A DNA stretch of 64,000 nucleotides from Faecalicatena orotica (lineage in GTDB: Bacteria; Bacillota; Clostridia; Lachnospirales; Lachnospiraceae): NCBI RefSeq assembly GCF_003149245.1, contig NZ_QGDL01000022.1, positions 1 through 64,000 of the forward strand, written 5' to 3'. Shown piece after piece: positions 51,490 to 60,285 of this stretch. How positions within the stretch are numbered: the stretch's first letter is position 1; each line of letters opens with the position of its first letter. Both the position numbers and the translations under genes were made by a program. The notes beneath the pieces were generated by a model, which was not told the DNA's origin, searched no databases, and worked only from the letters and a program-made list of their open reading frames with translations.

Positions 51490-52482
51490 ATGAATACAGA
51501 GGGATTACAAAGCAGCAGACTTGAAGAGATATTTGCTAAAGTAGATGCGAATGAGGATTTGACGAAAGAAGATGCGCTGGAACTGCTGAGTATCAACAAT
51601 CAGTCGGCAGATTTTTACACATTGATTCAAAAGGCAAATGAATTATCAAGAAAAGAATTCGGACAAAGAGGATATGTTTTTGCACAGATCGGTCTGAACA
51701 GCGCACCGTGCACCGGTAATTGTAAATTTTGTTCACTTGGGAAAGACAATTTTGTGGCAGAGGAAAAATCCGAAAAGTCATTGGAAGAGATTCTTCAGCA
51801 GGCAAGGTGGATCGTAGAAGAAAAGGCAGATGCACTGTTTCTGATGACAACTGCAGATTACAGTATAGAAAAATTTCTCCAGATTGCCAAAGAAGTAAAA
51901 AAACTGCTTCCAGAGGACATGATGTTTATTGCCAATATCGGTGATTTTAATGAGGACACAGCAGTACGTCTGAAAGAGGCCGGTTTTACGGGGGTATACC
52001 ATATTGTAAGAATGAATGAGGGAATTGATACAGACCTCCCGGTGGAAAAGAGAATCGCCACACTCGACGCCCTTAAAAATGCCGGATTGGAATTGATCTA
52101 CTGTGTAGAACCGATTGGGCCCGAGCATACATACGGCCAGATCGCGGATGAGATGCTGCGTGCAAGGGCATATGATGTAAATGTCATGGCATGTATGAAA
52201 CGTGTCGGTGTCCCGGGGACTCCTCTTTATGAGAAGGGGGAGATTACAGATCTGGAACTGACGAAAATCGCTGCAGCGGCAAGACTTGTTACGAGACCGA
52301 AGAAGTCTATGAATGTTCATGAACCAAAGGCGATGGCTTTGATAGCAGGTGTGAACCAGTTATATGCGGAAGTCGGGATGAATCCGAGGGATGTAAACGC
52401 GGAGACCGGGAACGGACGCGGTTTTTCCATTCAGAATGTAAAAGATATGCTGGCCCAGGCCGAATATGTGACTCGTGCATAA
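51490..52482 (+). CDS. Radical SAM protein, biotin-synthase-like, unknown product
   Basis: 330 residues. The radical SAM cluster motif CTGNCKFC (C-x3-C-x2-C) lies at about 77-84 in a BioB/HydE/PylB-like context (YVFAQIGLNSAPC), followed by a TIM barrel (ADALFLMTTADYS, FTGVYHIVRMNEG). The N-terminal helical part (LTKEDALELLSI) is typical of BioB relatives. No other biotin genes are present, and it is followed at 37 nt by a UroD-thioredoxin fusion and a CobW-like GTPase. It is not clearly BioB, HydE or PylB. A sulfur-insertion or methyl-transfer accessory role is speculation. Confidence 0.85.
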   Translation: MNTEGLQSSRLEEIFAKVDANEDLTKEDALELLSINNQSADFYTLIQKANELSRKEFGQRGYVFAQIGLNSAPCTGNCKFCSLGKDNFVAEEKSEKSLEEILQQARWIVEEKADALFLMTTADYSIEKFLQIAKEVKKLLPEDMMFIANIGDFNEDTAVRLKEAGFTGVYHIVRMNEGIDTDLPVEKRIATLDALKNAGLELIYCVEPIGPEHTYGQIADEMLRARAYDVNVMACMKRVGVPGTPLYEKGEITDLELTKIAAAARLVTRPKKSMNVHEPKAMALIAGVNQLYAEVGMNPRDVNAETGNGRGFSIQNVKDMLAQAEYVTRA

Positions 52483-52518
52483 AAAAATAATTATAAATAT
52501 TAAAGGAGAGATACAAAC

Positions 52519-53883
52519 ATGAATCAGAAAGAATTATTATTGAAAACACTGCACCATGAGGAAACAGAGCAGGTAGCATGGATACCGTTTGCAGGCGTGC
52601 ATGCGGGCAGCCTTCTCGGGTATGATGCAACAGAAGTCTTACAGGACGAAGAAAAGCTGTTTCAGTCACTGATGGAGGTAAACAAGCTTTATAAACCATC
52701 CGGGCAGCCGGTGATCTTTGACCTGCAGGTGGAGGCCGAATGTCTGGGATGTGATCTCGTATGGGCGAAAGATGCTCCGCCGTCTGTTGCAAAACATCCG
52801 CTGGAAGGCACGGAAGATCTGGAAACACCTTGCTACTGCACGATACCGACGAAAGAATCAGGACGTATTCCGATGATTCTGAATGTGATGAGAAGAATGA
52901 AAGAAGCAGTAGGCGGTACGACAGCTTTATACGGACTGATCTGCGGACCGTTTACACTTGCAACACACCTGCGTGGAAATGATATTTTTATGGATATGTA
53001 TGACGATGAGGATGCCGTGATTGAATTTCTGGCATACTGTAATGCGATTGCAATGAAGATGGCAGAGTATTATATCGAGGCAGGCATGGATGTGATTGCA
53101 GTGGTTGACCCGCTGATCTCCCAGATTTCTTCTGATCACTTTGAACAGTTTATGAGCGAGCCGTTCAGTAAATTATTTGCCCATATCCGTGAATTAGGGG
53201 CACTTTCTTCCTTCTTCGTATGTGGGGACGCTACGAGGAACATAGAAGTGATGTGCCAGACAAAGCCGGATTCCATTTCCATCGATGAAAACGTTGACCT
53301 GTTTGCTGCCAAGAAGATTACGGATAAATATAATGTGGCAATCGGAGGGAATATTCCTTTGACAACGGTCATGCTGCATGGGACACAGCAGGACAACATG
53401 AAGTTTGTGGTTGATCTTCTGGATAAACTGGAGGACAAGAAAAACTTCATCCTTGCTCCCGGATGTGATATGCCTTATGCGGTGCCGGTTGAAAATACGA
53501 TCGGTGCGGTACAGGCGATACACGAGACGGATGCCGTGCGTGAAATTCTGAAGAACTATGTTGCCGCAGACGAAGAGATAGAAGTGGAACTTCCGGATTA
53601 CGGGCATCTTGAGAAACCGCTTGTGGAAGTCTTCACACTGGATTCTGCGACCTGTGCTGCCTGCACTTATATGATGGGTGCCGCAAAGGAGGCAAAAGAG
53701 ACATTTGGAGATGCAATCGACATGGTAGAATATAAGTTCACCATCAAAGAGAACATTGCACGCTGCAAGAAGATGGGAGTGCCGAATCTTCCGTCCATGT
53801 ACATTAACGGAGAGTTAAAATTCCGCTCTCTTGTACCGGCAAAAGAAGATCTGGAAGCAGCTATCAGGGCTGTGATGAAATAA
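52519..53883 (+). CDS. UroD/MtaA-family protein fused to a thioredoxin-like domain
   Basis: 454 residues. Residues about 1-350 are a uroporphyrinogen-decarboxylase/MtaA barrel (GLICGPFTLATHLRGND, VIAVVDPLISQISSDHF). The zinc motif that reads HxC in MtaA reads FFVCGDA here, with C kept and H lost; a second cysteine is in LAPGCDMP. Residues about 370-454 resemble a thioredoxin fold with CAAC (VFTLDSATCAACTYMM) and a cis-proline-like LPSMYI. True UroD enzymes lack zinc and this tail. It is probably involved in methyl or thiol transfer with the adjacent radical SAM protein and GTPase, a prediction from context. Confidence 0.82.
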   Translation: MNQKELLLKTLHHEETEQVAWIPFAGVHAGSLLGYDATEVLQDEEKLFQSLMEVNKLYKPSGQPVIFDLQVEAECLGCDLVWAKDAPPSVAKHPLEGTEDLETPCYCTIPTKESGRIPMILNVMRRMKEAVGGTTALYGLICGPFTLATHLRGNDIFMDMYDDEDAVIEFLAYCNAIAMKMAEYYIEAGMDVIAVVDPLISQISSDHFEQFMSEPFSKLFAHIRELGALSSFFVCGDATRNIEVMCQTKPDSISIDENVDLFAAKKITDKYNVAIGGNIPLTTVMLHGTQQDNMKFVVDLLDKLEDKKNFILAPGCDMPYAVPVENTIGAVQAIHETDAVREILKNYVAADEEIEVELPDYGHLEKPLVEVFTLDSATCAACTYMMGAAKEAKETFGDAIDMVEYKFTIKENIARCKKMGVPNLPSMYINGELKFRSLVPAKEDLEAAIRAVMK

Positions 53884-54797
53884 TGAGCAGACTGTATTTA
53901 ATTACCGGCTTCTTAGGAGCCGGTAAAACTACTTTTCTGAAAAACTTTATAAAGGAATTTTCAGGGGAACGCATTCACCTGATTGTAAATGAATTCGGAA
54001 AAGAAGGAGTTGACGGCAGAATTCTGGATGAGCTCGGTATGGTTCTGGATGAGATCAATAATGGTTCGATCTTCTGTTCGTGCAGATTGGATAAATTTGA
54101 AGAAGTGCTCGAAAAGGCACTCGTCAGGCAGCCTGATGTTATTATAATAGAAGCATCGGGCCTTTCCAACCCGACAAACGTAAGAAAAATCCTGGATCAG
54201 GAAGGAAAATTCGAGTCTGCCGAATACATGGGGAGCATCTGCCTGATTGATGCAAAGCAGTTCCTTAAAGTGTATGGGACGGCGGTCGTGGTAAAAAAGC
54301 AGATAGCAGTCAGCGATATGGTCCTGATCAATAAGACAGACCTTGCCACGCCGGAAACTGTCGCAGATATCAGAAAAACAATCCGTAACCACCGGCCGGA
54401 TGTCCCTGTCTACGAGACTACGTTCGGCCGTATAAAGAAAGAATGGCTCGACCGCATGTCAGAGGCCCGTGGGGAAGATGCGGACCTGATGCAAAGTGCG
54501 GATATCACTCTGCGTAAATACCTGCTGCACATTAAAGAGAACCAGACACTATATACGCTGCAGAAATTTCTGGAAATGTTCTTAATTGACACGTACCGTG
54601 TGAAAGGAATCATAGAACTTCAGGAGGGCTGTTACCTGATCAGCTGCACCGGGGAAATGTTCCATGCAGAAGTATTCAAAGGCAGTTTAGGAGTGACAAA
54701 CGATCTGGTCGTTCTTTCAGGCAATGGGCTGCCCACGAAAAGAGCCATTAAAAAGGCAATGGAATGGTATCCTGACATCGCTGAAATCATAAAATAA
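53883..54797 (+). CDS. CobW/COG0523-family GTPase
   Basis: 304 residues. The P-loop GFLGAGKTT is at the N-terminus, with EASGLSNPTN (switch region) and INKTDLA (G4). The COG0523 metal motif is normally CxCC; here the segment reads IFCSCRLDK, giving only CxC. These GTPases insert or deliver metals (Co, Zn, Ni) to enzymes. The start overlaps the UroD-fusion stop by 1 nt, so this is the third gene of a coupled set and may deliver zinc or a corrinoid to the MtaA-like protein. Confidence 0.88.
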   Translation: MSRLYLITGFLGAGKTTFLKNFIKEFSGERIHLIVNEFGKEGVDGRILDELGMVLDEINNGSIFCSCRLDKFEEVLEKALVRQPDVIIIEASGLSNPTNVRKILDQEGKFESAEYMGSICLIDAKQFLKVYGTAVVVKKQIAVSDMVLINKTDLATPETVADIRKTIRNHRPDVPVYETTFGRIKKEWLDRMSEARGEDADLMQSADITLRKYLLHIKENQTLYTLQKFLEMFLIDTYRVKGIIELQEGCYLISCTGEMFHAEVFKGSLGVTNDLVVLSGNGLPTKRAIKKAMEWYPDIAEIIK

Positions 54798-54822
54798 GCC
54801 GGCCGCTGGCCGGCTTATTTTA
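54792..54822 (+). terminator. Intrinsic terminator after the radical SAM-UroD-CobW set
   Basis: AAATAAGCCGGCC and its complement form a GC-rich stem around a 3-4 nt loop, with TTATTTTA behind it. Confidence 0.82.
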
Positions 54823-54871
54823 TCCCTTTCGCAGACCCGGTTTAATATTTATTAAGAAATCTGCAAAACGA

Positions 54872-54900
54872 TTGTATTTACGATTCAAAAGTGCTATAAT
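54872..54900 (+). promoter_or_regulatory. Promoter of the trkAH operon
   Basis: TTGTAT (54872-54877) and a perfect TATAAT (54895-54900) are 17 nt apart. The leader contains a 9-bp perfect inverted repeat, ATACCTTAT (54932-54940) with ATAAGGTAT (54952-54960), about 25 nt before the trkA start. Confidence 0.75.
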
Positions 54901-54984
54901 TGCTCTGCCATTATGGAAAAATAGCGATTACATACCTTATAGAAAGATTCAATAAGGTATAAGAATGAAGTTGAGGGTAGACAA

Positions 54985-56343
54985 ATGAAGATAGTCATCA
55001 TTGGAGACGGTAAAGTCGGCTATAAGCTGGCAAAACAGCTCTCCGCAGAGAATTACGATATTGTAATGATCGACAGCAATGAAAAGAAATTGCGTGCTGC
55101 TATTGACCGGCTTGATATTTTCTGTGTGACCGGCGATGGGGGAAGTGTAGCAGTACAGAAGGAGGCAGATGTACCGCATGCGGACCTGGTTATCGCATGC
55201 ACATCTACGGATGAGTGCAATATGTTAAGCTGTCTCATTGCAAGAAGGCTCGGGGCCAGGCACACGATTGCCAGGGTGCGTAATCCGATTTATTATCAAC
55301 AGATTGATATTTTAAAGGAGGACCTGCACCTGAGCATGGCAGTAAATCCTGAACTGGCAGTGGCAGGAGAGATTGCCCGTCTTTTACTGTTTCCGGATGC
55401 AAGCAAGATAGAGACATTTGTAAAAGGAAGAGTAGAGCTCATTGAATTTCCGCTTTCCCAGAACAGCATGCTGGCAGGCATGTCCCTTGCGGAGATGTAC
55501 AACAAGTTCCAGATCAAGATACTTGTGTGCGCTGTAGAGCGCGGCGATAATGTGGTGATTCCGGACGGTGAATATATTCTGCGTTCAGGAGACCGCCTCC
55601 ATGTGGCAGCATCCCATGTAGATATTGAATTGTTCTTTAAACTGCTCGGCAAGAAGCGGGAGAAGATCCGTAAGGTCATCATATGCGGCGGCGGACGTGT
55701 CAGCTATTACCTTGCCACCCAGCTCTGCAAACTGGGGATGCAGATCAAGATTATCGAGAAAGAAGAAGAGAAGTGCGAGAATCTCTGCGAGCTTCTTCCA
55801 AAGGCGACTATCATCAACGGTGATGCGTCAGACCATGACCTGCTTATGGAGGAAGGAATCCAGGATGCGGACGCACTGATAGCCCTGACAGGAATGGACG
55901 AAGAGAACATTATCATGTCCCTGTTTGCAAAGAGTCAGGGAGTGTCCAAGATCATTGTCAAGGTCAATGAGGACCGCAGGGCGAGGATGATCGAGGAATT
56001 TGGGATTGACAGTATCGTTTCCGCGAAGACGGCAACGGCAGATGCAATCATGAGTTATGTGCGTGCACGCCGGAATTCCCAGGGAAGTGCAAATGTAGAG
56101 ACAATGTACCAGCTGGTGGACGGAAAAGTAGAGGCACTTGAATTTATTGTAAAATCAGAAACTAAGTATACAAATAAGCCTTTAAAGGATTTATCCTTAA
56201 AGCCGAACAACCTGATTGCAGGTATCGCAAGAAAGCGCAAGATTATTATTCCGAATGGCGATGACTGTATCAAGGTTGGGGACAGTGTCATTATCATAAC
56301 GATGGAAAAGCAGATCCAGGATATCCAGGATATCTTAATGTAG
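54985..56343 (+). CDS. trkA: Trk potassium system regulatory subunit TrkA (double RCK)
   Basis: 452 residues made of two tandem RCK_N/RCK_C units. The first NAD-binding motif is GDGKVGYKLA at residue 8 and the second is GGGRVSYYLA at about 236. It is a cytosolic ring that gates the TrkH channel in response to NAD(H)/ATP. It is 10 nt from trkH. Double-unit structure separates it from the single-unit KtrA at 5822-6475. Confidence 0.94.
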   Translation: MKIVIIGDGKVGYKLAKQLSAENYDIVMIDSNEKKLRAAIDRLDIFCVTGDGGSVAVQKEADVPHADLVIACTSTDECNMLSCLIARRLGARHTIARVRNPIYYQQIDILKEDLHLSMAVNPELAVAGEIARLLLFPDASKIETFVKGRVELIEFPLSQNSMLAGMSLAEMYNKFQIKILVCAVERGDNVVIPDGEYILRSGDRLHVAASHVDIELFFKLLGKKREKIRKVIICGGGRVSYYLATQLCKLGMQIKIIEKEEEKCENLCELLPKATIINGDASDHDLLMEEGIQDADALIALTGMDEENIIMSLFAKSQGVSKIIVKVNEDRRARMIEEFGIDSIVSAKTATADAIMSYVRARRNSQGSANVETMYQLVDGKVEALEFIVKSETKYTNKPLKDLSLKPNNLIAGIARKRKIIIPNGDDCIKVGDSVIIITMEKQIQDIQDILM

Positions 56344-56353
56344 GTGCAGACTG

Positions 56354-57799
56354 ATGAATTATAAGATGACGGTTTTTATCATAAGTAAAATGCTGGGGGT
56401 CGAAGGGGCGCTTCTTTTGATTCCGGCTATGGCTGCATTTTTATATGGTGAAAAAAGTGGATTGACTTTTTTAGTAGTGAGTGTAGTTCTTTTCATAATC
56501 TTTCTTGCTTTTGGCAGGAAGGTGCCGGAAAATAAGACAATTTACGGGAAAGAAGGTCTTGTGATCGTAGGCTCTGCATGGATACTGTGGTCCCTGTTCG
56601 GTGCGCTGCCATTTTTCCTTTCAGGAAGTATACCGAATTACCTGAATGCGTTTTTCGAGACTGTTTCCGGCTTTACGACGACGGGATCTACCATACTCAC
56701 AGATATCGAAATTCTGCCGAAGGGGATGCTTTTCTGGAGGAGCCTGACACACTGGATTGGCGGCATGGGAGTACTTGTATTTGTTATGATGCTGACTTCT
56801 CTGGATGACGAGAACTCGATGCACCTGATGCGTGCCGAAGTTCCGGGGCCGGAAGCTGACAAGCTTGTTCCCAAGGCCAGAAGTACAGCGAAGATACTCT
56901 ATTCGATGTATTTTGTACTGACGGCGGCCGAGGTGGTGTTCCTTCTGTTTGGTGGAATGAGTTTCTACGATGCTCTGATTCATGCATTCAGTACAGCGGG
57001 TACCGGCGGATTCTCCAATAAGAACAGCAGTATCGCGTTTTATGACAGTGCATATATTGACGGTGTGATTACGGTATTCATGATATTATTCGGAGTGAAC
57101 TTTAACCTGTATTTCCTGCTTCGCCTGAAGGAGTGGAAGACTGTATTAAAAAATGAAGAACTCCATGCTTACTTAGGAATTATTGCAGGTTCGATTATTT
57201 TTATCACGCTGAATATAGTGGGGATGTATGGGAACATTTTACATGCATTCAGATATGCATCCTTTCAGGTTGCGGCTATTATCACAACGACGGGATTCTG
57301 TACAGCCAATTTTGACCTGTGGCCCGAGCTGTCAAAGGTTATTATACTGGGGCTGATGGTGATCGGTGCATGTGCAGGGTCGACCGGAGGCGGTATTAAA
57401 ATATCACGTCTGCTAATCATGTTTAAGAGTGTAAAACAGGAGATCAGGCGGATGCTGCACCCGAAGTCGGTGACAATCGTACAGATTAACGGGAGAAAAA
57501 TCAGCAGAGATACGATGCATAGCGTATATATTTATTTTATATGTTACATCCTGATCTTAATGGGGTCTGTTTTCCTCGTTGCATTCAATAATTATGATTT
57601 TACGACTACATTTAGTGCCGTACTTACGACTCTGAATAACGTCGGACCGGGTCTTTCCCAGATAGGACCCGTGGAAAACTTCTATGACTTCTCAGCATTG
57701 TCCAAGATTGTATTCTGTCTTGACATGCTTGTAGGAAGACTGGAGATATTCCCATATCTCCTCCTGCTATCTCCGGATTTGTGGCGTAGACGGTTTTAG
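56354..57799 (+). CDS. trkH: Trk potassium channel subunit TrkH
   Basis: 481 residues, membrane channel. Filter loops are SGFTTTGSTI, FSTAGTGGFSN, ITTTGFCTANF and LNNVGPGLSQ, with the gate loop GACAGSTGGGIKISR. The C-terminus ends in LVGRLEIFPYLLLLSP, the family signature. It is co-transcribed with trkA. The window therefore encodes two different K+ uptake systems, a Ktr and a Trk. Confidence 0.94.
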   Translation: MNYKMTVFIISKMLGVEGALLLIPAMAAFLYGEKSGLTFLVVSVVLFIIFLAFGRKVPENKTIYGKEGLVIVGSAWILWSLFGALPFFLSGSIPNYLNAFFETVSGFTTTGSTILTDIEILPKGMLFWRSLTHWIGGMGVLVFVMMLTSLDDENSMHLMRAEVPGPEADKLVPKARSTAKILYSMYFVLTAAEVVFLLFGGMSFYDALIHAFSTAGTGGFSNKNSSIAFYDSAYIDGVITVFMILFGVNFNLYFLLRLKEWKTVLKNEELHAYLGIIAGSIIFITLNIVGMYGNILHAFRYASFQVAAIITTTGFCTANFDLWPELSKVIILGLMVIGACAGSTGGGIKISRLLIMFKSVKQEIRRMLHPKSVTIVQINGRKISRDTMHSVYIYFICYILILMGSVFLVAFNNYDFTTTFSAVLTTLNNVGPGLSQIGPVENFYDFSALSKIVFCLDMLVGRLEIFPYLLLLSPDLWRRRF

Positions 57800-57866
57800 G
57801 GGATTCATTGGGGAAGAAAGTATTTCAGAACATTGGCACTAACAGGATAGGCAGAAAGGAAAAAGT

Positions 57867-59549
57867 ATGAAAAAAGGAAAAATGAAACTTTTGGCGGTTG
57901 TCGGCATTATTCTGCTTGCGGCGATTTACTATTATGTGGCGCTGCCCGCAATTAATATCCATTCATCCGACTTCTGGATGTTTCTGATCGTATTGATCAT
58001 CGTAATTATTTTGATCTTTGTCAGAAGAAAAAGGCTGACGAGGTACACGTTTAAGGAATCAAAAGGACTCAAGGCAATAGGGGGACTGCTGATTCTCGTA
58101 ATTGCGGCTTACCTTATTGGTTCCCTGTTGTCTTCTCCGATTGTAAACGCAAAGAAATACCAGAAGCTTTTGACCGTAAAAGACGGGGAATTCACAAAGG
58201 ATATCGAGGAACTGTCTTTCGACCAGATTCCGCTTCTGGACAGGGATTCTGCAGCAATCTTAGGAAACCGTAAGATGGGAAGTATGGTAGATATGGTTTC
58301 ACAGTTTGAGGTAGATGAACTGTACAGTCAGATTAACTATCAGAACCAGCCGGTGCGTGTCTCACCACTGCGCTATGCGAACCTGATTAAATGGCTGACG
58401 AACCAGAAGGAAGGGATTCCTGCCTATATTAAGATTGACATGGCTACCCAGAATACGGAGCTGGTTAAACTGAAAGAGGGCATGAAATACACGACAAGTG
58501 ACCACTTTAACAGAAATATCTACCGTCACCTGAGATTTAAGTATCCCACGTATATTTTCAATGACCTGAGTTTTGAAATCGATGATGATGGTGTCCCATA
58601 CTGGGTCTGCCCTGTAAAGAAGTTTAACATCGGGCTGTTCGGGGGAACAACGATCGGCAGGGTGGTATTGTGTAACGCTGTAACAGGGGAAACGACAGAT
58701 TACAGCATTGAAGATGCGCCGGAATGGATAGACAGGGCATTTTCCGCGGACCTGCTTGTAGAATTATATGATTATTATGGAAGTCTGAAGCATGGTTATT
58801 TTAACAGTATTCTTGGCCAGAAAGACTGCCTGAAGACAACGACAGGCTATAATTACCTCGCGATAGATGATGATGTATGGGTATATACAGGTGTCACATC
58901 TGTCAGCGGTGACCAGTCTAACGTTGGTTTCGTGCTCATGAACCAGCGTACAATGGAAACAAAGTTCTATGAAGTGGAAGGTGCGACGGAAGATTCCGCG
59001 ATGTCATCCGCCGAAGGCCAGGTGCAGAACCTGAAATACGTGGCGACATTCCCGCTGCTTCTGAATATTTCAGGGGAACCGACCTATTTTATAGCCCTGA
59101 AGGACGATGCCGGACTCGTAAAGAAATATGCAATGGTCAATGTCCAGAAATATCAGATCGTAGCAATCGGTGATACGGTCAGCGCATGTGAAGAGGCATA
59201 CACTAAACTGATGTATGACAACGGAATCAAGGAAGTTGAAAAAGACACCCGTGAGATTGAGACTATGACGGCGAAAATCACGAAGATCGCCCAGGGGGTA
59301 ATCGACGGAAATTCCCATTACTATATCATGCTGGAAGGGTCGGACGATATATATGATGTATCAGTCGTAGACTTCATCGACATCATTAAATATGATGTTG
59401 GTGACGAAGTAACGATTGAATATAAGGAGGGTGGGGACAGCAATACCGTTCTCTCTCTGAATGGCAAAGAGAAGGCAGGTACAGAGACAAAAGCCGGTGC
59501 AGAAACAAACGACGGAGACGGAGGAGAAACCGACGCCGGAACAGAGTAA
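57867..59549 (+). CDS. Membrane protein of unknown function (560 aa)
   Basis: Three N-terminal transmembrane segments (about 7-25, 35-50 and 68-88; the middle one is a run of I, V and L) are followed by a long extracytoplasmic domain of about 440 residues. The tail is rich in threonine, glutamate and glycine (about 530-560), a low-complexity segment. The soluble domain includes a tryptophan- and tyrosine-rich part (KKFNIGLFGGTTIGRVVLCN) and an OB-like C-terminal part (VYDVSVVDF-like, VGDEVTIEYKEGG). No family is recognised with confidence. It follows trkH by 67 nt and precedes a terminator, so it may be in the Trk operon. Confidence 0.75.
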   Translation: MKKGKMKLLAVVGIILLAAIYYYVALPAINIHSSDFWMFLIVLIIVIILIFVRRKRLTRYTFKESKGLKAIGGLLILVIAAYLIGSLLSSPIVNAKKYQKLLTVKDGEFTKDIEELSFDQIPLLDRDSAAILGNRKMGSMVDMVSQFEVDELYSQINYQNQPVRVSPLRYANLIKWLTNQKEGIPAYIKIDMATQNTELVKLKEGMKYTTSDHFNRNIYRHLRFKYPTYIFNDLSFEIDDDGVPYWVCPVKKFNIGLFGGTTIGRVVLCNAVTGETTDYSIEDAPEWIDRAFSADLLVELYDYYGSLKHGYFNSILGQKDCLKTTTGYNYLAIDDDVWVYTGVTSVSGDQSNVGFVLMNQRTMETKFYEVEGATEDSAMSSAEGQVQNLKYVATFPLLLNISGEPTYFIALKDDAGLVKKYAMVNVQKYQIVAIGDTVSACEEAYTKLMYDNGIKEVEKDTREIETMTAKITKIAQGVIDGNSHYYIMLEGSDDIYDVSVVDFIDIIKYDVGDEVTIEYKEGGDSNTVLSLNGKEKAGTETKAGAETNDGDGGETDAGTE

Positions 59550-59568
59550 AAGAAGTAGGGATAAAATG

Positions 59569-59613
59569 AAAAATCCGATGCTGCATGTTCAAACTGCAGT
59601 ATCGGATTTTTTT
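59569..59613 (+). terminator. Intrinsic terminator after the trk/membrane protein unit
   Basis: AAAATCCGAT-CTGCA pairs with TGCAG-ATCGGATTTT, one nucleotide bulged on each side, followed by seven T. Confidence 0.85.
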
Positions 59614-59617
59614 ACTT

Positions 59618-59746
59618 ATTTCATATGAGGAGAGTACGTCCTATGAAATAAAAAGCCCATCCGGCGGGATGCGCACTGCGGCGTGTAAGGTAAATGTCGC
59701 AATGCAACCGCCACAGGCGCGAGTTTCGCAAGCAAAACTCTTTTTT
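59618..59746. other. Intergenic stretch with two more hairpins
   Basis: ATTTCATA (59618-59625) pairs with TATGAAAT (59642-59649), with AGGA/TCCT inside. Further on, GAGTTT (59721-59726) pairs with AAACTC (about 59735-59740) directly before TTTTTT (59741-59746), a second intrinsic terminator without an upstream gene. The stretch between may encode a small RNA or be an eroded element. No coding frame is supported, and no clear promoter was found. Confidence 0.45.
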
Positions 59747-59886
59747 GCGATGGTTTGGACGTAAAAAGTCACATAGTGATCACTAAATCCAGATTGAAGT
59801 AATGCTTTATTGTATTTTCCTTTTCTTGTTTATATAATTAAGTATGTTACAAAGACAAAGGAAGAATTCATAGAGGAGGGTGGAAT

Positions 59887-60180
59887 ATGGAAACCGGAGA
59901 TTTTCATGAAAAGCTAAAGGCAGCATTTGATACGATTGGGGAGCCTACTATATATGAGATACTGAAGGATGATATCCAATATCAGAAGAACAGTAAAAGA
60001 GAGGCTGAACTGGAAGAAGCTTATATGGCAATGCGGGATACACTTACAAAAGAACAGGATAAGATCATACATGACCTGCTGGACTGCAGGGATGCCATGA
60101 ATGTAGATTATAGTGCAGTGGCATATCTGGCCGGGATGCGGGATGTGATCCGTATTCTGAGGTATATGAAGCTATTATGA
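59887..60180 (+). CDS. Small hypothetical protein (97 aa)
   Basis: 97 residues behind GGAGGG. The sequence is mostly helical and charged (YMAMRDTLTKEQDKIIHDLLDC, AVAYLAGMRDVIRILRYMKLL). A similar helical family (DUF6809-like) occurs in Lachnospiraceae, but I cannot verify it. No partner genes are linked. It is monocistronic and points toward the LacI-type gene on the other strand. Confidence 0.65.
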   Translation: METGDFHEKLKAAFDTIGEPTIYEILKDDIQYQKNSKREAELEEAYMAMRDTLTKEQDKIIHDLLDCRDAMNVDYSAVAYLAGMRDVIRILRYMKLL

Positions 60181-60209
60181 TAGTGGGATGCATACGCAGC
60201 GCAGCCAAA

Positions 60210-60246
60210 GTGTGCAACTCCCCTATGAGTAAGGGGAAGGGCACAC
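60210..60246. repeat. Hairpin between convergent genes
   Basis: GTGTGC (60210-60215) pairs with GCACAC (60241-60246) and CCCCT (60220-60224) with AGGGG (60232-60236). It may end transcription of the small protein gene or of the LacI-type gene, although neither side has a strong T-run. Confidence 0.5.
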
Positions 60247-60285
60247 CTGGCATGGTGGAAATGAAGTGCCTTCTGTTAAAGTCTT

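Noticed and set aside
51490-52482. Calling the radical SAM protein biotin synthase
   Set aside because: The fold is BioB-like, but there are no other biotin genes and the neighbours belong to a different set.
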